Assembly: GCA_041391765.1 (NCBI GenBank)
Contig: JAWKNJ010000017.1
Location: forward strand, 82,632 to 146,631
Length of the DNA: 64,000 bases
Origin: SHAN690 sp041391765
GTDB lineage: Bacteria; Bacteroidota; Bacteroidia; Flavobacteriales_G; Salibacteraceae
Direction: 5' to 3'
This document shows, one piece after another, positions 9,093 through 17,388 of the stretch. Within the stretch, counting starts at the first letter, position 1; each line of letters opens with the position of its first letter. The position numbers and the translations under genes are program-made. Under the pieces are notes generated by a model. It was not told the DNA's origin, searched no databases, and saw nothing but the letters and a program-made list of their open reading frames with translations.

Positions 9093-9839
9093 GTGTTCGC
9101 TGCTGTCGGTACCACCGTTATTGATAACAGCTCGGCTTGGCGAATGGACGCGAACATCAAGCTGGTTGTTCCAGAAATCAATGGCGACCAACTCACGACT
9201 GAGGATAAAATCATTGCGAACCCAAATTGCAGCACGATACAGATGGTGTTGGCTCTGTTGCCCGTTCATCGCAACTATGGCATTGAGCGGTTAGTGATTT
9301 CAACCTATCAAAGTGTTTCAGGAACAGGGATTAAGGCCATTGAGCAAATGAATGGCGAACGCTCGAATCAGGTGGTGGAGATGGTTTATCCCTATCCGAT
9401 TGATATGAACTGCCTGCCTCACGGGGGCGATTTTTACGAAGATGGTTACACCAGTGAGGAGATGAAATTGGTTAACGAAACACGAAAGATTTTGGGCGAT
9501 GATAGCATTCAAGTTACAGCAACAGTGGTCCGCGTTCCTGTTCGTGGCGGTCATAGTGAGTCGGTGAATGTGGAAACGAGAAAGCCATTTGATCTGGACA
9601 CCGTCCGAAAACAAATTGCTCAAACACCAGGAATCGTAGTGCAGGACTTGCCCGAAACCAATACCTATCCGATGCCGCTTTACGCAGAAGGTAAAAACGA
9701 GGTGTTTGTAGGTCGTATCAGACGAGACACTACGCGACCAAATGCGATGAACATGTGGATTGTGGCTGACAACCTGAGAAAAGGCGCGGCAACCAATGCA
9801 GTTCAAATTGCGGAGGTGGTTAAAAACCTTCGTTCGTGA
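9093..9839 (+). CDS. asd: Aspartate-semialdehyde dehydrogenase, intact C-terminal three quarters
   Basis: This frame begins inside the protein (upstream fragments lie in shifted frames from 8861). It shows the complete catalytic part: GTTVIDNSSAWRMD, the active-site cysteine in NPNCSTIQM, STYQSVSGTGIKA, the active-site histidine region RGGHSESVNVE, VFVGRIRRD and NMWIVADNLRKGAA. Asd reduces aspartyl-phosphate to aspartate semialdehyde in the cytoplasm, the branch point to lysine/diaminopimelate, threonine and methionine. The apparent start at 9093 is an artefact of the frameshifts; the true product should be about 330 residues. Its stop overlaps the GTG of the next gene by four bases. Confidence 0.9.
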   Translation: MFAAVGTTVIDNSSAWRMDANIKLVVPEINGDQLTTEDKIIANPNCSTIQMVLALLPVHRNYGIERLVISTYQSVSGTGIKAIEQMNGERSNQVVEMVYPYPIDMNCLPHGGDFYEDGYTSEEMKLVNETRKILGDDSIQVTATVVRVPVRGGHSESVNVETRKPFDLDTVRKQIAQTPGIVVQDLPETNTYPMPLYAEGKNEVFVGRIRRDTTRPNAMNMWIVADNLRKGAATNAVQIAEVVKNLRS

Positions 9840-10429
9840 GGGTAAATCTTTTCTTTCTGATTGTGGCTGTAATCATGTGGGGCTGTCTAGACGAACCTCA
9901 ACAACAAAAGCCTCACCAACCTACCATACTAGATAATCTTCCGGTCAACGATCGTGACCTGCTTTTGGCTCCACTCGAGCATGCGATGGATGATTTACGT
10001 GCAAACATTGTGGCTGATGAGTCTTTTTTCGCCTCGAGCGTTTCTTGGCGAGATGGACATATGGTCGGACGAATGGAGTTTAAGTTGGATGGTCCAGACA
10101 CCATGATGGTGCGTGCGACCATCATTGGAAAGACACCGATGGAAGAAGAACACTTCTGGTTTTATGACAAGGAGGGTCAACTATTCTTCAGTGAGCACCA
10201 CATGAGGAATATGGAGTTTGGGTATGAGACCACACCGGTGACTCGAGACTACAAGTTTTATTTTGAAGAAACGGGGTCGCTATTAAGCAGCTATGGAAAA
10301 GTTGGGTACAACACAACAGCCGAGGAAGAATGGGCGGCAGTTTGTCTGACGGAGCAAGAAGAGAAGTTCCTTCAGAGTAGGCTTATATTCTTCTGTCAAA
10401 AAGCACAACGAGAAACGGTCATCGAATAG
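9836..10429 (+). CDS. Hypothetical lipoprotein, about 197 residues
   Basis: Starts with GTG overlapping the asd stop (GTGA). The first 16 residues are hydrophobic and end in MWGC, a plausible though imperfect lipoprotein cleavage site (Trp at -2). The remainder is acidic and beta-rich, with no recognised domain; DGPDTMMVRATI and EEHFWFYDKEGQLFFSEHH suggest an antiparallel sheet fold. Close coupling to asd suggests co-transcription but not necessarily shared function. The 3' end overlaps the convergent DUF3817 gene by 11 bases. No function is assigned. Confidence 0.7.
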   Translation: MRVNLFFLIVAVIMWGCLDEPQQQKPHQPTILDNLPVNDRDLLLAPLEHAMDDLRANIVADESFFASSVSWRDGHMVGRMEFKLDGPDTMMVRATIIGKTPMEEEHFWFYDKEGQLFFSEHHMRNMEFGYETTPVTRDYKFYFEETGSLLSSYGKVGYNTTAEEEWAAVCLTEQEEKFLQSRLIFFCQKAQRETVIE

Positions 10430-10697
10430 TTCTCTCAAACACAAACGGCCCAAAAGGCAGTAACGAGGCGATGAATCCGTAGATGATTTTCATGATGTCC
10501 CACTTATGTTTCAAGGCCACGAGTCCCATTTGAGCCATGTACATCATGAATAATACACCATGCGCCCAGCCAACGTATTTTACCGCCAGGGGCATATCAG
10601 CAGCATATTTTAAGGGCATGGCTATTCCCAGAAGTAGTAAGTATGAAATGGCTTCTAAGCGAGAAATGGTGATGAAACGACTCAGGGATTTATCCAT
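10419..10697 (-). CDS. DUF3817 family small membrane protein
   Basis: About 92 residues from the ATG at 10697. Three hydrophobic segments are visible: ISYLLLLGIAMPLKY, VGWAHGVLFMMYMAQMGLVAL and IIYGFIASLLPFGPFVFE. The SRLEAISYLLLL opening, the KY...P.AVKYVGWAHG centre and the LPFGPF ending match the DUF3817 integral membrane family, whose role is unknown. An upstream in-frame start at 10748 is possible but would add a polar stretch not usual for the family. It converges with the lipoprotein gene (11-base overlap) and diverges from the M28 peptidase gene. Confidence 0.8.
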   Translation of the reverse strand: MDKSLSRFITISRLEAISYLLLLGIAMPLKYAADMPLAVKYVGWAHGVLFMMYMAQMGLVALKHKWDIMKIIYGFIASLLPFGPFVFERTIR

Positions 10698-10732
10698 GGG
10701 ACGAATATAATTCTCGTTGGAAGTCAGCACCC

Positions 10733-10748
10733 GTGTTTTTGAAAACAC
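10733..10748. promoter_or_regulatory. 16-base palindrome in divergent promoter region
   Basis: GTGTTTT-TG-AAAACAC is a perfect inverted repeat (seven-base arms, two-base centre) between the starts of the DUF3817 gene (10697, minus) and the M28 peptidase gene (10776, plus). It has no T-tract or GC-rich stem, so it looks more like an operator for a dimeric regulator than a terminator. No cognate regulator is identified. Confidence 0.4.
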
Positions 10749-10775
10749 TTAAATTTCACTCGTAAATTGGTGAAA

Positions 10776-12518
10776 ATGAAAAAGCTCCTTTTGATTTTCT
10801 TGGTGCTATTTGTTGTTGAATTGCGGGCTCAAACCAATATTCATTTTTCAAATCCATTAGCTGCTCAGATCCTTGCCGGAACCTACAACCCGGCAGATTA
10901 TTCAAGTTCAGCGAATTCTGATCCTCATGCGGTTGTATTAGAAATCGAGGCTGCAATTCGACCCGATTCACTGAAATCATATTTGGAGCGCATGAGTTTG
11001 TTCGAGACTAGAAATACAGGCTCTGACACTCTATCTTCAACCAGAGGAATTGGTGCGGCTCGGACATGGGCGCACCAACGATTCGAAGCCATTAGCGCAG
11101 CCAACAACGATCGGTTAGTTGTGAGTTACTTGAATTGGACCAAGAACATCTGTGGTCAACAGAATCACAAGAATGTCGTTGCGATTCTACCGGGAAGCCA
11201 GATTGACAGAGAGGATACTCCGTGCGGTATAGTCATCGTGGAAGCTCACCTGGACAGCCGATGCGATGCCGGATGCGACACAGGATGCGTAGCTCAGGGG
11301 ATGGAGGACAACGGTAGCGGCAGTGCATTGGTGTTGGAATTGGCACGAACGATGGCTAAGTATCAGTTCAATAGAACCGTAGTATTCATGCTAACGGTAG
11401 CTGAGGAACAAGGACTGGTAGGTGCTGAAGCCATGGCCAAGTATTGTGAAGACAATCAGATTCGGGTGGGCGCGGTGCTAAACAATGATGTGATAGGTGG
11501 GGTTATTTGTGGTGAGACAAGCTTCCACCCTCGTAACCGAGTGAAGGAGACATCGACAGCACTAAGTGAGGCTCTCGGATATGGCGTGATTACCATTTCA
11601 CATAAGCAACTTTCGAGATACATCAAGTTGCAGTACGAGGAAGAGTTGAAGGAGCATGTCAGTGTGCCGATGGAAGTCACGATTATGACGGCTGAAGATC
11701 GCGAAGGTCGCGGGGGCGATCACATCCCATTCCGTGAGCATGATTTTAACGCAATACGGTTCACTTCAGCAAATGAGCACGGAAACGCGAACTCAGGGAG
11801 CGCTTCATACCACGATCGACAACATACAAGCGATGATATCCTTGGAAAGGACACCAATAACGATGGCAACATTGATGAATGGTATGTAGACTTCAATTAT
11901 CTGGCTAGAAATGCATCAATAAATGCTACCGCTACTGTAATGATTGGAAGAAATGTCTGCACTCCAGAAGTGTTTCAGGTAACACAAACAACTTGGAAAA
12001 CGCTCGAGTTTATCATTGCTGGTGACTGGTGCTCGGATACCGAGGCATTAATTGCAATGCGCACAGAAACCAACGATTGGGACACCCTTTTCACCATTCC
12101 GACTGGAACTCACGAAATTGAAATTGAACCCGGTCACACTTATTACATCTCAGCGGCTTATCAAAACAATGGAGTAGAGAGTCTGTTCACCAACGAAGTA
12201 ATGGTTGATGTGGTTGGTCAGGATGAACTGCCAACCGCGAACAGTGGAATCAGGTTGCTTCAAAATCGCCCTAATCCGTTCGATGAGGCCACGGTCATTG
12301 CGTTTATGGTCTATGACATGCCGAAGAATCCGACTGCGACTATCCGAATTCAAGACTTAACTGGGCGAACAGTGAAGGAGCTGCCTGTTCAGATCAATTC
12401 AGGAATCAATGAGGTTGTTTATAATCACGGCTATCGAAAGGAGGGAACATTCACGTATTCGCTGGTGATTGATGGACAAGTACTTGATACAAAGAAAATG
12501 ACGTTCGTGGCTTTTTAA
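10776..12518 (+). CDS. Secreted M28 family zinc aminopeptidase with T9SS tail
   Basis: The signal peptide runs MKKLLLIFLVLFVVELRAQ. The catalytic region shows M28 metal-ligand motifs in order: EAHLDSR (His, Asp), GMEDNGSGSALVLELAR (bridging Asp), TVAEEQGLVGAEA (catalytic Glu plus ligand Glu), LNNDVIGG (Asp) and a late His in SANEHGN or SYHDRQH. Two nearby Cys pairs in CDAGCDTGC are unusual. A Fn3-like module follows and the last 80 or so residues form a type A T9SS sorting domain (LQNRPNPFDE ... IRIQDLTGRTVKE). M28 enzymes remove N-terminal residues from peptides. ATG 10776 is preferred over TTG 10767 as the signal-peptide start. It overlaps the end of lspA by four bases on the other strand. 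Confidence 0.9.
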   Translation: MKKLLLIFLVLFVVELRAQTNIHFSNPLAAQILAGTYNPADYSSSANSDPHAVVLEIEAAIRPDSLKSYLERMSLFETRNTGSDTLSSTRGIGAARTWAHQRFEAISAANNDRLVVSYLNWTKNICGQQNHKNVVAILPGSQIDREDTPCGIVIVEAHLDSRCDAGCDTGCVAQGMEDNGSGSALVLELARTMAKYQFNRTVVFMLTVAEEQGLVGAEAMAKYCEDNQIRVGAVLNNDVIGGVICGETSFHPRNRVKETSTALSEALGYGVITISHKQLSRYIKLQYEEELKEHVSVPMEVTIMTAEDREGRGGDHIPFREHDFNAIRFTSANEHGNANSGSASYHDRQHTSDDILGKDTNNDGNIDEWYVDFNYLARNASINATATVMIGRNVCTPEVFQVTQTTWKTLEFIIAGDWCSDTEALIAMRTETNDWDTLFTIPTGTHEIEIEPGHTYYISAAYQNNGVESLFTNEVMVDVVGQDELPTANSGIRLLQNRPNPFDEATVIAFMVYDMPKNPTATIRIQDLTGRTVKELPVQINSGINEVVYNHGYRKEGTFTYSLVIDGQVLDTKKMTFVAF

Positions 12519-13204
12519 GTTTCGGGAGTCTCAGTGGCTACTAATTCCTTACCATCTTCAAAGTATCGCTTCTGAAACAAGATGATCATGGAAATACCCA
12601 CCGTGATGGCCGAGTCGGCTATGTTGAATACAGGACGGAAAAATAGGTAGTCTTCCCCTCCCCAAACCGGGAACCAATCGGGGAACGTGCCTGAAAACAA
12701 GGGGAAGTAAAGCATGTCAACCACGCGGCCATATAGGAACGGAGCGTAACCGCCTTCTTCAGGAAACAACTCAGAAATTTGGTGGTAGCTGTCGTTGAAG
12801 ATCAGGCCGTAAAATGCGGAATCCAGAATGTTGCCCAAGGCTCCGGAAAAAATCAAGGCTCCTGCGATGATTAGCCCTGTTTTCGCGCCCTTTCGAGCAT
12901 AGCTGAAGAGGAAGTATCCAATCCCGGAAACCGCTATAATTCGGAACACGGAAAGGATGATTTTACCCGCTTCGCCTCCAAATTCCAACCCGAAGGCCAT
13001 CCCGTTGTTCTCCGTAAAGTGGATGATGAACCAATTGCCAAACACGCTGAATTCCTGACCGAGGTACATGTTGGTCTTGATCCAGATTTTAAGCGCTTGG
13101 TCAAGGAGTAGGACCGCAAAAATGATGGCAATGGCAATGTAAGAGGTCGACAGCGACTTCTGCTCTATGCCTTCCGCGCCTTTCGGACGCATGGATCCAA
13201 ACAT
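12515..13204 (-). CDS. lspA: Lipoprotein signal peptidase II
   Basis: 229 residues with four membrane segments, longer than the roughly 160-residue proteobacterial enzyme, as is usual in Bacteroidota (an insert lies around FPEEGGYAPFLYGR). Conserved LspA boxes are present: DQALKIWIK, FTENNGMAFGL, GALGNILDSAFYG, GRVVDMLYF with the first catalytic Asp, and FNIADSAITVG with the second. The enzyme cuts prolipoproteins before the lipidated cysteine in the inner membrane; many lipoproteins in this window would be substrates. It lies four bases after the DksA-like gene, which follows ileS, a conserved arrangement in this phylum. Confidence 0.96.
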   Translation of the reverse strand: MFGSMRPKGAEGIEQKSLSTSYIAIAIIFAVLLLDQALKIWIKTNMYLGQEFSVFGNWFIIHFTENNGMAFGLEFGGEAGKIILSVFRIIAVSGIGYFLFSYARKGAKTGLIIAGALIFSGALGNILDSAFYGLIFNDSYHQISELFPEEGGYAPFLYGRVVDMLYFPLFSGTFPDWFPVWGGEDYLFFRPVFNIADSAITVGISMIILFQKRYFEDGKELVATETPET

Positions 13205-13208
13205 TGAC

Positions 13209-13592
13209 TTAGGATTGTTGCTTCTTGGCTTCGATGCTCAATGTAGCGTGAGGGACAATGCGAAGGCGTTCTTTTGAAATGAGTTTACCCGTAACGCGAC
13301 AAATTCCGTAGGTGCGGTTTTCAATGCGAATTAAGGCATCGTTCAGGCTTTTGATGAACTTCTCCTGCCGAGCCGCCAATTGAGCGGTTTCTTCGCGCGA
13401 CAAAACATCCGAACCATCCTCAATCAACTTAAATGTGGGCGAGGTGTCGTCTGTTCCATTATTATCCTTCAGCGACATGGACGAATTCAAAAGATCCAAA
13501 TCGTTCTTAGCCTCTTCCAGCTTGGTTTCAATGATCTCACGAAACTCCTTGAGCTCCGCGTCTGAATACCTTGTTTTCTCCTTTTCGGCCAT
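13209..13592 (-). CDS. DksA/TraR-family regulator lacking the zinc-finger cysteines
   Basis: About 127 residues. The N-terminal part (SDAELKEFREIIETKLEEA) forms the coiled-coil expected for DksA-like RNA polymerase secondary-channel proteins. The C-terminal finger region keeps the family frame (NRTYGICRVTGKLISKERL, then PHATLSIEAK) but only one cysteine remains of the usual four. This degenerate finger is common in Bacteroidota members, so it is unlikely to be an error. The predicted role is RNA polymerase modulation, possibly with ppGpp; that is inference. ATG 13592 (MAEKEK) is preferred over GTG 13598. It sits between ileS and lspA, probably in one operon. Confidence 0.88.
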   Translation of the reverse strand: MAEKEKTRYSDAELKEFREIIETKLEEAKNDLDLLNSSMSLKDNNGTDDTSPTFKLIEDGSDVLSREETAQLAARQEKFIKSLNDALIRIENRTYGICRVTGKLISKERLRIVPHATLSIEAKKQQS

Positions 13593-13597
13593 GTTCA

Positions 13598-16500
13598 CTA
13601 GTTGTTATTCTTCTCTATAAATATTCTCGTTTTGAGGCCATCCTCAACTTCCACTTCCAACGCCTTATCCTCGGTGATTGCCGGCTTCAGAATAAGTTGC
13701 GAGGCCAGCGTCTCAGCGCAAATATAATTTTTATTGATATTGACCGCCAGCTCGATTTCCGGCTGGTTTTCAACGTATAAATCGATCTTGTCAGTAACTT
13801 CCAAACCACTGTCTTTTCTCAGGTTTTGGATGCGGTTCACCAACTCTCTGGCAATGCCTTCAGAGCGCAACTCATCAGTAATGGTGATGTCCAACGCCAC
13901 GGTGACATTTCCCTCACTCGCAACGATCCAGCCCGGAATGTCCTTCGTGCTGACCTCAACGTCTTCGGCAATGAGTTCAAATGCCTCTCCCTCCAAGTCG
14001 AGCACGATCTTTCCATCTCGCTCGATGGTAGCGATGTCATCTTGAGTGAATTGGCCAACACGTGCCGAGAGTGCTTTCATGTTCTTGCCTACCTTGGGTC
14101 CGAGTGCCTTGAAGTTCGGCTTGATGCTTTTTACAAACACACCCTGATCCTGTACGTAGTCAAGCTCCTTAACGTTCACTTCGCTCAAGATCAACGACTC
14201 TACTTGCTTCAAGTGAGCTTCGAATTCTGCGTTGATCACCGGCACCATGATCTTCTGCAACGGCTGGCGAACGCGTATATTTTCCTTCTTGCGAAGTGAC
14301 AAAACGAGCGATGAAGCTGTTTGCGCCAAAGCCATTCTTTGCTCCAATGCCGAATCTATTTCACGGTCATCGCTTAATGGCCAACCGGCAATGTGCACAG
14401 ATGATTCTGATTCCAAATTTGTGATTCCGTTCAAATCCGTGAACAGCTGTTCGGAATAGAAAGGAGCAATCGGAGCGCTCAATTTCGCAACTGTTACCAA
14501 GCATCGATACAGCGTTTGGTAGGCAGCAATTTTGTCTTCGGAATAGTCACCCTTCCAGAAACGTCTGCGGCACAAGCGCACGTACCAATTGCTCAACTCA
14601 TCCACCACAAAGTCTTGAATCGCACGACCGGCACGAGTTGGTTCGTAGCTTTCGTAGGCTTCTTCCACTTCTTTGAATAGTGAATTCAGTCGTGAAATCA
14701 CCCAGCGATCGATCTCAGGTCGGTTCGCCAATGGAATCTCGGCTTCGCTGTGTGTGAATTTGTCCACGTTCGCATAGAGCGAAAAGAATGAGTAGCTGTT
14801 GTGCAGCGCGCGGAAATACTTTCGCTGAACCTCTACAATGCCTTCGGTGTCAAACTTCAGGTTGTCCCAAGGCGGGGAATTGGTGATCATGTACCAACGG
14901 GCAGCATCCGCACCATACGTCTTCATGGTTTCAAATGGATCAACTGCATTGCCCAATCGCTTGGACATCTTCTGACCGTTCTTGTCCAGCACCAAACCGT
15001 TGCTCACCACATTCTTGAAGGCCACCGATCCTTTGATCATGGTGGAAATAGCGTGCAGCGTATAAAACCATCCGCGCGTTTGATCCACGCCCTCTGCAAT
15101 GAAATCGGCCGGGTAAACCGTACCGTTGTCCACCGCTTCTTTGTTTTCAAAGGGATAGTGCCATTGCGCAAAAGGCATCGCACCACTATCAAACCAAACA
15201 TCGATCAAATCCAGTTCACGAGCGAGTACCTGACCATTTCTGAAGAAAATCACAAAGTCCACAAACGGACGGTGCAGGTCGATTTGATCTTTTGGCAAGG
15301 CTGCGAACATTTTCACTTTGCGAGAACGGATGAGATCATTCCAAACGTTATTTACGTTTTCTCCTCGCAGACGCATTTCGCCCAAGTACTTGCGAAGCGA
15401 TTGACCGTCAAAGCGATTGCCTTTCTCGTCCAGGCATTCTTCGGAAATGAAGTAGGCATTCTTTTCGGTGAACTCATCCATGGCTCCAACGCACTCTTCC
15501 ATGAGCGGACCATATGGGCCCGTCCTCCAAATTGGAAGCGGTGTTCCCCAATAGCGTGAGCGGCTCAAGTTCCAATCGTTCAAATTCTCCAACCAATTAC
15601 CAAAACGACCGGTTCCGGTGCTTTCCGGCTTCCAGTTGATCGTATTGTTCAACGCGATCATCTTGTCCTTGACCGCGATTGATTTGATGAACCACGAATC
15701 CAGCGGATAATACAATACAGGCTTGTCGGTTCTCCAGCAGTGTGGATAGTTGTGCTGATACTTTTCTACCTTGAATGCCTTGCCAGTTTTCTTGAGGTAT
15801 ACCGCGATTTCAACATCTACAGATTCATGAGGCTGTTTACCCTCTTTATAGTATTCGATTTTTACATATTTCCCCGCAATGTCTGGAAACTCAATCTCAT
15901 CATTCACTCCTTTTGGAGGGCGAGTCAAGGTTGAAAGAAATCGTCCCTGCAAGTCAACAAGAGGAACAGGGTCGCCATTTTCGTTTTCCACCAACATTGG
16001 AGGAACCCCGGCCGCCTGCGCAGCGCGCATGTCGTCCGCACCGAAGGTTGGAGCGGTGTGCACGATTCCCGTACCGTCTTCAGTTGTGACGAAGTCTCCA
16101 GCGATGACTTGGAATGCCTTATCCGCATCTTCCATCGGAGTAGCGTATGGAAGCAGTTGTTCGTAGCGAAGACCGACCAAGTCGGATCCGATAATATCTT
16201 TTCTTAAAAGGATCCATGGACCATGACCGTAACTGCCCTTCTTTATTCCTTGTTCATACCACGCATCTCGATGAGTGACAAACCCTGAAGAATCGAACTC
16301 CGCATAACTCTCGTGTGTTGAGAAGTAGAAATTTTGAAGTTCATCGACACCATCCATTGCGAAGAATTTCTTGAACAAATCGGTGGCAAGAATTACAATG
16401 ATTTTTTCACTAGATACTCCCCTTTCAGCGTACGGATTTGTGGTTTCGACAACAGAATATTGAATGTTGCTTCCCACGGTTAACGCGGTATTTGAAGGAA

Positions 16501-17305
16501 GAGTCCAAGGGGTTGTGGTCCAAGCTAGGAAGTAAACATTCTCACCCAATCGCACATCAGCATTACCTATTATCTGCGATGGGATTGAGTCTTTTTCGCG
16601 GAGCATTTTAAGTTCACTAAGGATCGGATTGAACACGCGCATTGAATGTTCATCATTGTTAAGCTTGAACATCGCAACACAGCTCGTATCCTTCACATCC
16701 TTATACGTTCCCGGAAGGTTCAATTCGTGTGAACTCAAGCCCGTTCCTGCGGCAGGTGAGTAGGGCTGAATCGTATAGCCTTTGTAAAGCATTTGCTTTT
16801 CGTATAGCTGGCTCAGCAGCCACCAAACGCTTTCGATGTATTCGTTTTCGTAGGTCACGTAGGGGTGATCCATGTCGACCCAGTAACCCATCTTTTCCGT
16901 AACGTCTCTCCACTGATCCGTGTAGCGCATGACGGCCTCGCGGCACGCCTTGTTGTAATCAGCGATCGAGATTTTGGTGCCGATATCTTCTTTGGTGATG
17001 CCAAGTTCTTTTTCCACGCCCAGCTCCACAGGAAGCCCGTGTGTGTCCCAACCGGCCTTTCTGTGTACCTGAAATCCTTGCTGGGTTTTGTAGCGGCAAA
17101 AAAGGTCCTTGATGGTACGCGCCATTACGTGGTGAATACCAGGCATGCCGTTGGCCGAGGGCGGACCTTCATAAAACACATAGCTCGGCTTTCCCTCGCG
17201 GCTGCTAATGCTGGCCTCAAACGTTTTCTCGTTCTTCCACTTTTCCAGCACCCGCTCCGCGATGTTCGGCAGGTTTAGTCCATCGTATTCCTTAAAACCA
17301 CTCAT
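13598..17305 (-). CDS. ileS: Isoleucyl-tRNA synthetase
   Basis: 1235 residues, the large eukaryote-like IleRS form common in Bacteroidota. The class I HIGH-type site appears as PSANGMPGIHH near residue 50 and the KMSKS loop as GQKMSKRLGNAVDPF. WDTHGLPVE, the editing-domain region (TTPWTLPSNTAL, GTGIVHTAPTFGADD) and the tRNA anticodon-binding domain (SRLNSLFKEVEEAYESYEP) are all recognisable. It charges tRNA-Ile with isoleucine and hydrolyses mischarged valine. This is the first gene of the ileS - DksA-like - lspA cluster; a free stretch of about 80 bases separates it from the upstream membrane-protein gene on the same strand. Confidence 0.97.
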   Translation of the reverse strand: MSGFKEYDGLNLPNIAERVLEKWKNEKTFEASISSREGKPSYVFYEGPPSANGMPGIHHVMARTIKDLFCRYKTQQGFQVHRKAGWDTHGLPVELGVEKELGITKEDIGTKISIADYNKACREAVMRYTDQWRDVTEKMGYWVDMDHPYVTYENEYIESVWWLLSQLYEKQMLYKGYTIQPYSPAAGTGLSSHELNLPGTYKDVKDTSCVAMFKLNNDEHSMRVFNPILSELKMLREKDSIPSQIIGNADVRLGENVYFLAWTTTPWTLPSNTALTVGSNIQYSVVETTNPYAERGVSSEKIIVILATDLFKKFFAMDGVDELQNFYFSTHESYAEFDSSGFVTHRDAWYEQGIKKGSYGHGPWILLRKDIIGSDLVGLRYEQLLPYATPMEDADKAFQVIAGDFVTTEDGTGIVHTAPTFGADDMRAAQAAGVPPMLVENENGDPVPLVDLQGRFLSTLTRPPKGVNDEIEFPDIAGKYVKIEYYKEGKQPHESVDVEIAVYLKKTGKAFKVEKYQHNYPHCWRTDKPVLYYPLDSWFIKSIAVKDKMIALNNTINWKPESTGTGRFGNWLENLNDWNLSRSRYWGTPLPIWRTGPYGPLMEECVGAMDEFTEKNAYFISEECLDEKGNRFDGQSLRKYLGEMRLRGENVNNVWNDLIRSRKVKMFAALPKDQIDLHRPFVDFVIFFRNGQVLARELDLIDVWFDSGAMPFAQWHYPFENKEAVDNGTVYPADFIAEGVDQTRGWFYTLHAISTMIKGSVAFKNVVSNGLVLDKNGQKMSKRLGNAVDPFETMKTYGADAARWYMITNSPPWDNLKFDTEGIVEVQRKYFRALHNSYSFFSLYANVDKFTHSEAEIPLANRPEIDRWVISRLNSLFKEVEEAYESYEPTRAGRAIQDFVVDELSNWYVRLCRRRFWKGDYSEDKIAAYQTLYRCLVTVAKLSAPIAPFYSEQLFTDLNGITNLESESSVHIAGWPLSDDREIDSALEQRMALAQTASSLVLSLRKKENIRVRQPLQKIMVPVINAEFEAHLKQVESLILSEVNVKELDYVQDQGVFVKSIKPNFKALGPKVGKNMKALSARVGQFTQDDIATIERDGKIVLDLEGEAFELIAEDVEVSTKDIPGWIVASEGNVTVALDITITDELRSEGIARELVNRIQNLRKDSGLEVTDKIDLYVENQPEIELAVNINKNYICAETLASQLILKPAITEDKALEVEVEDGLKTRIFIEKNNN

Positions 17306-17388
17306 ATCGGCTTGTGACCCTTGAATTTAAAGGCGGCAAAGGTAAATTCCTCGGCCGACTAAAAAAGAAGAAAAGGACAGGGGTTTTA

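Noticed and set aside
9318..9806. 162-codon open frame on the minus strand
   Set aside because: Antisense to the conserved catalytic part of asd.
14801..15559. 252-codon open frame on the plus strand
   Set aside because: It lies wholly antisense to ileS, whose motifs are intact, and its translation has no recognisable domain.
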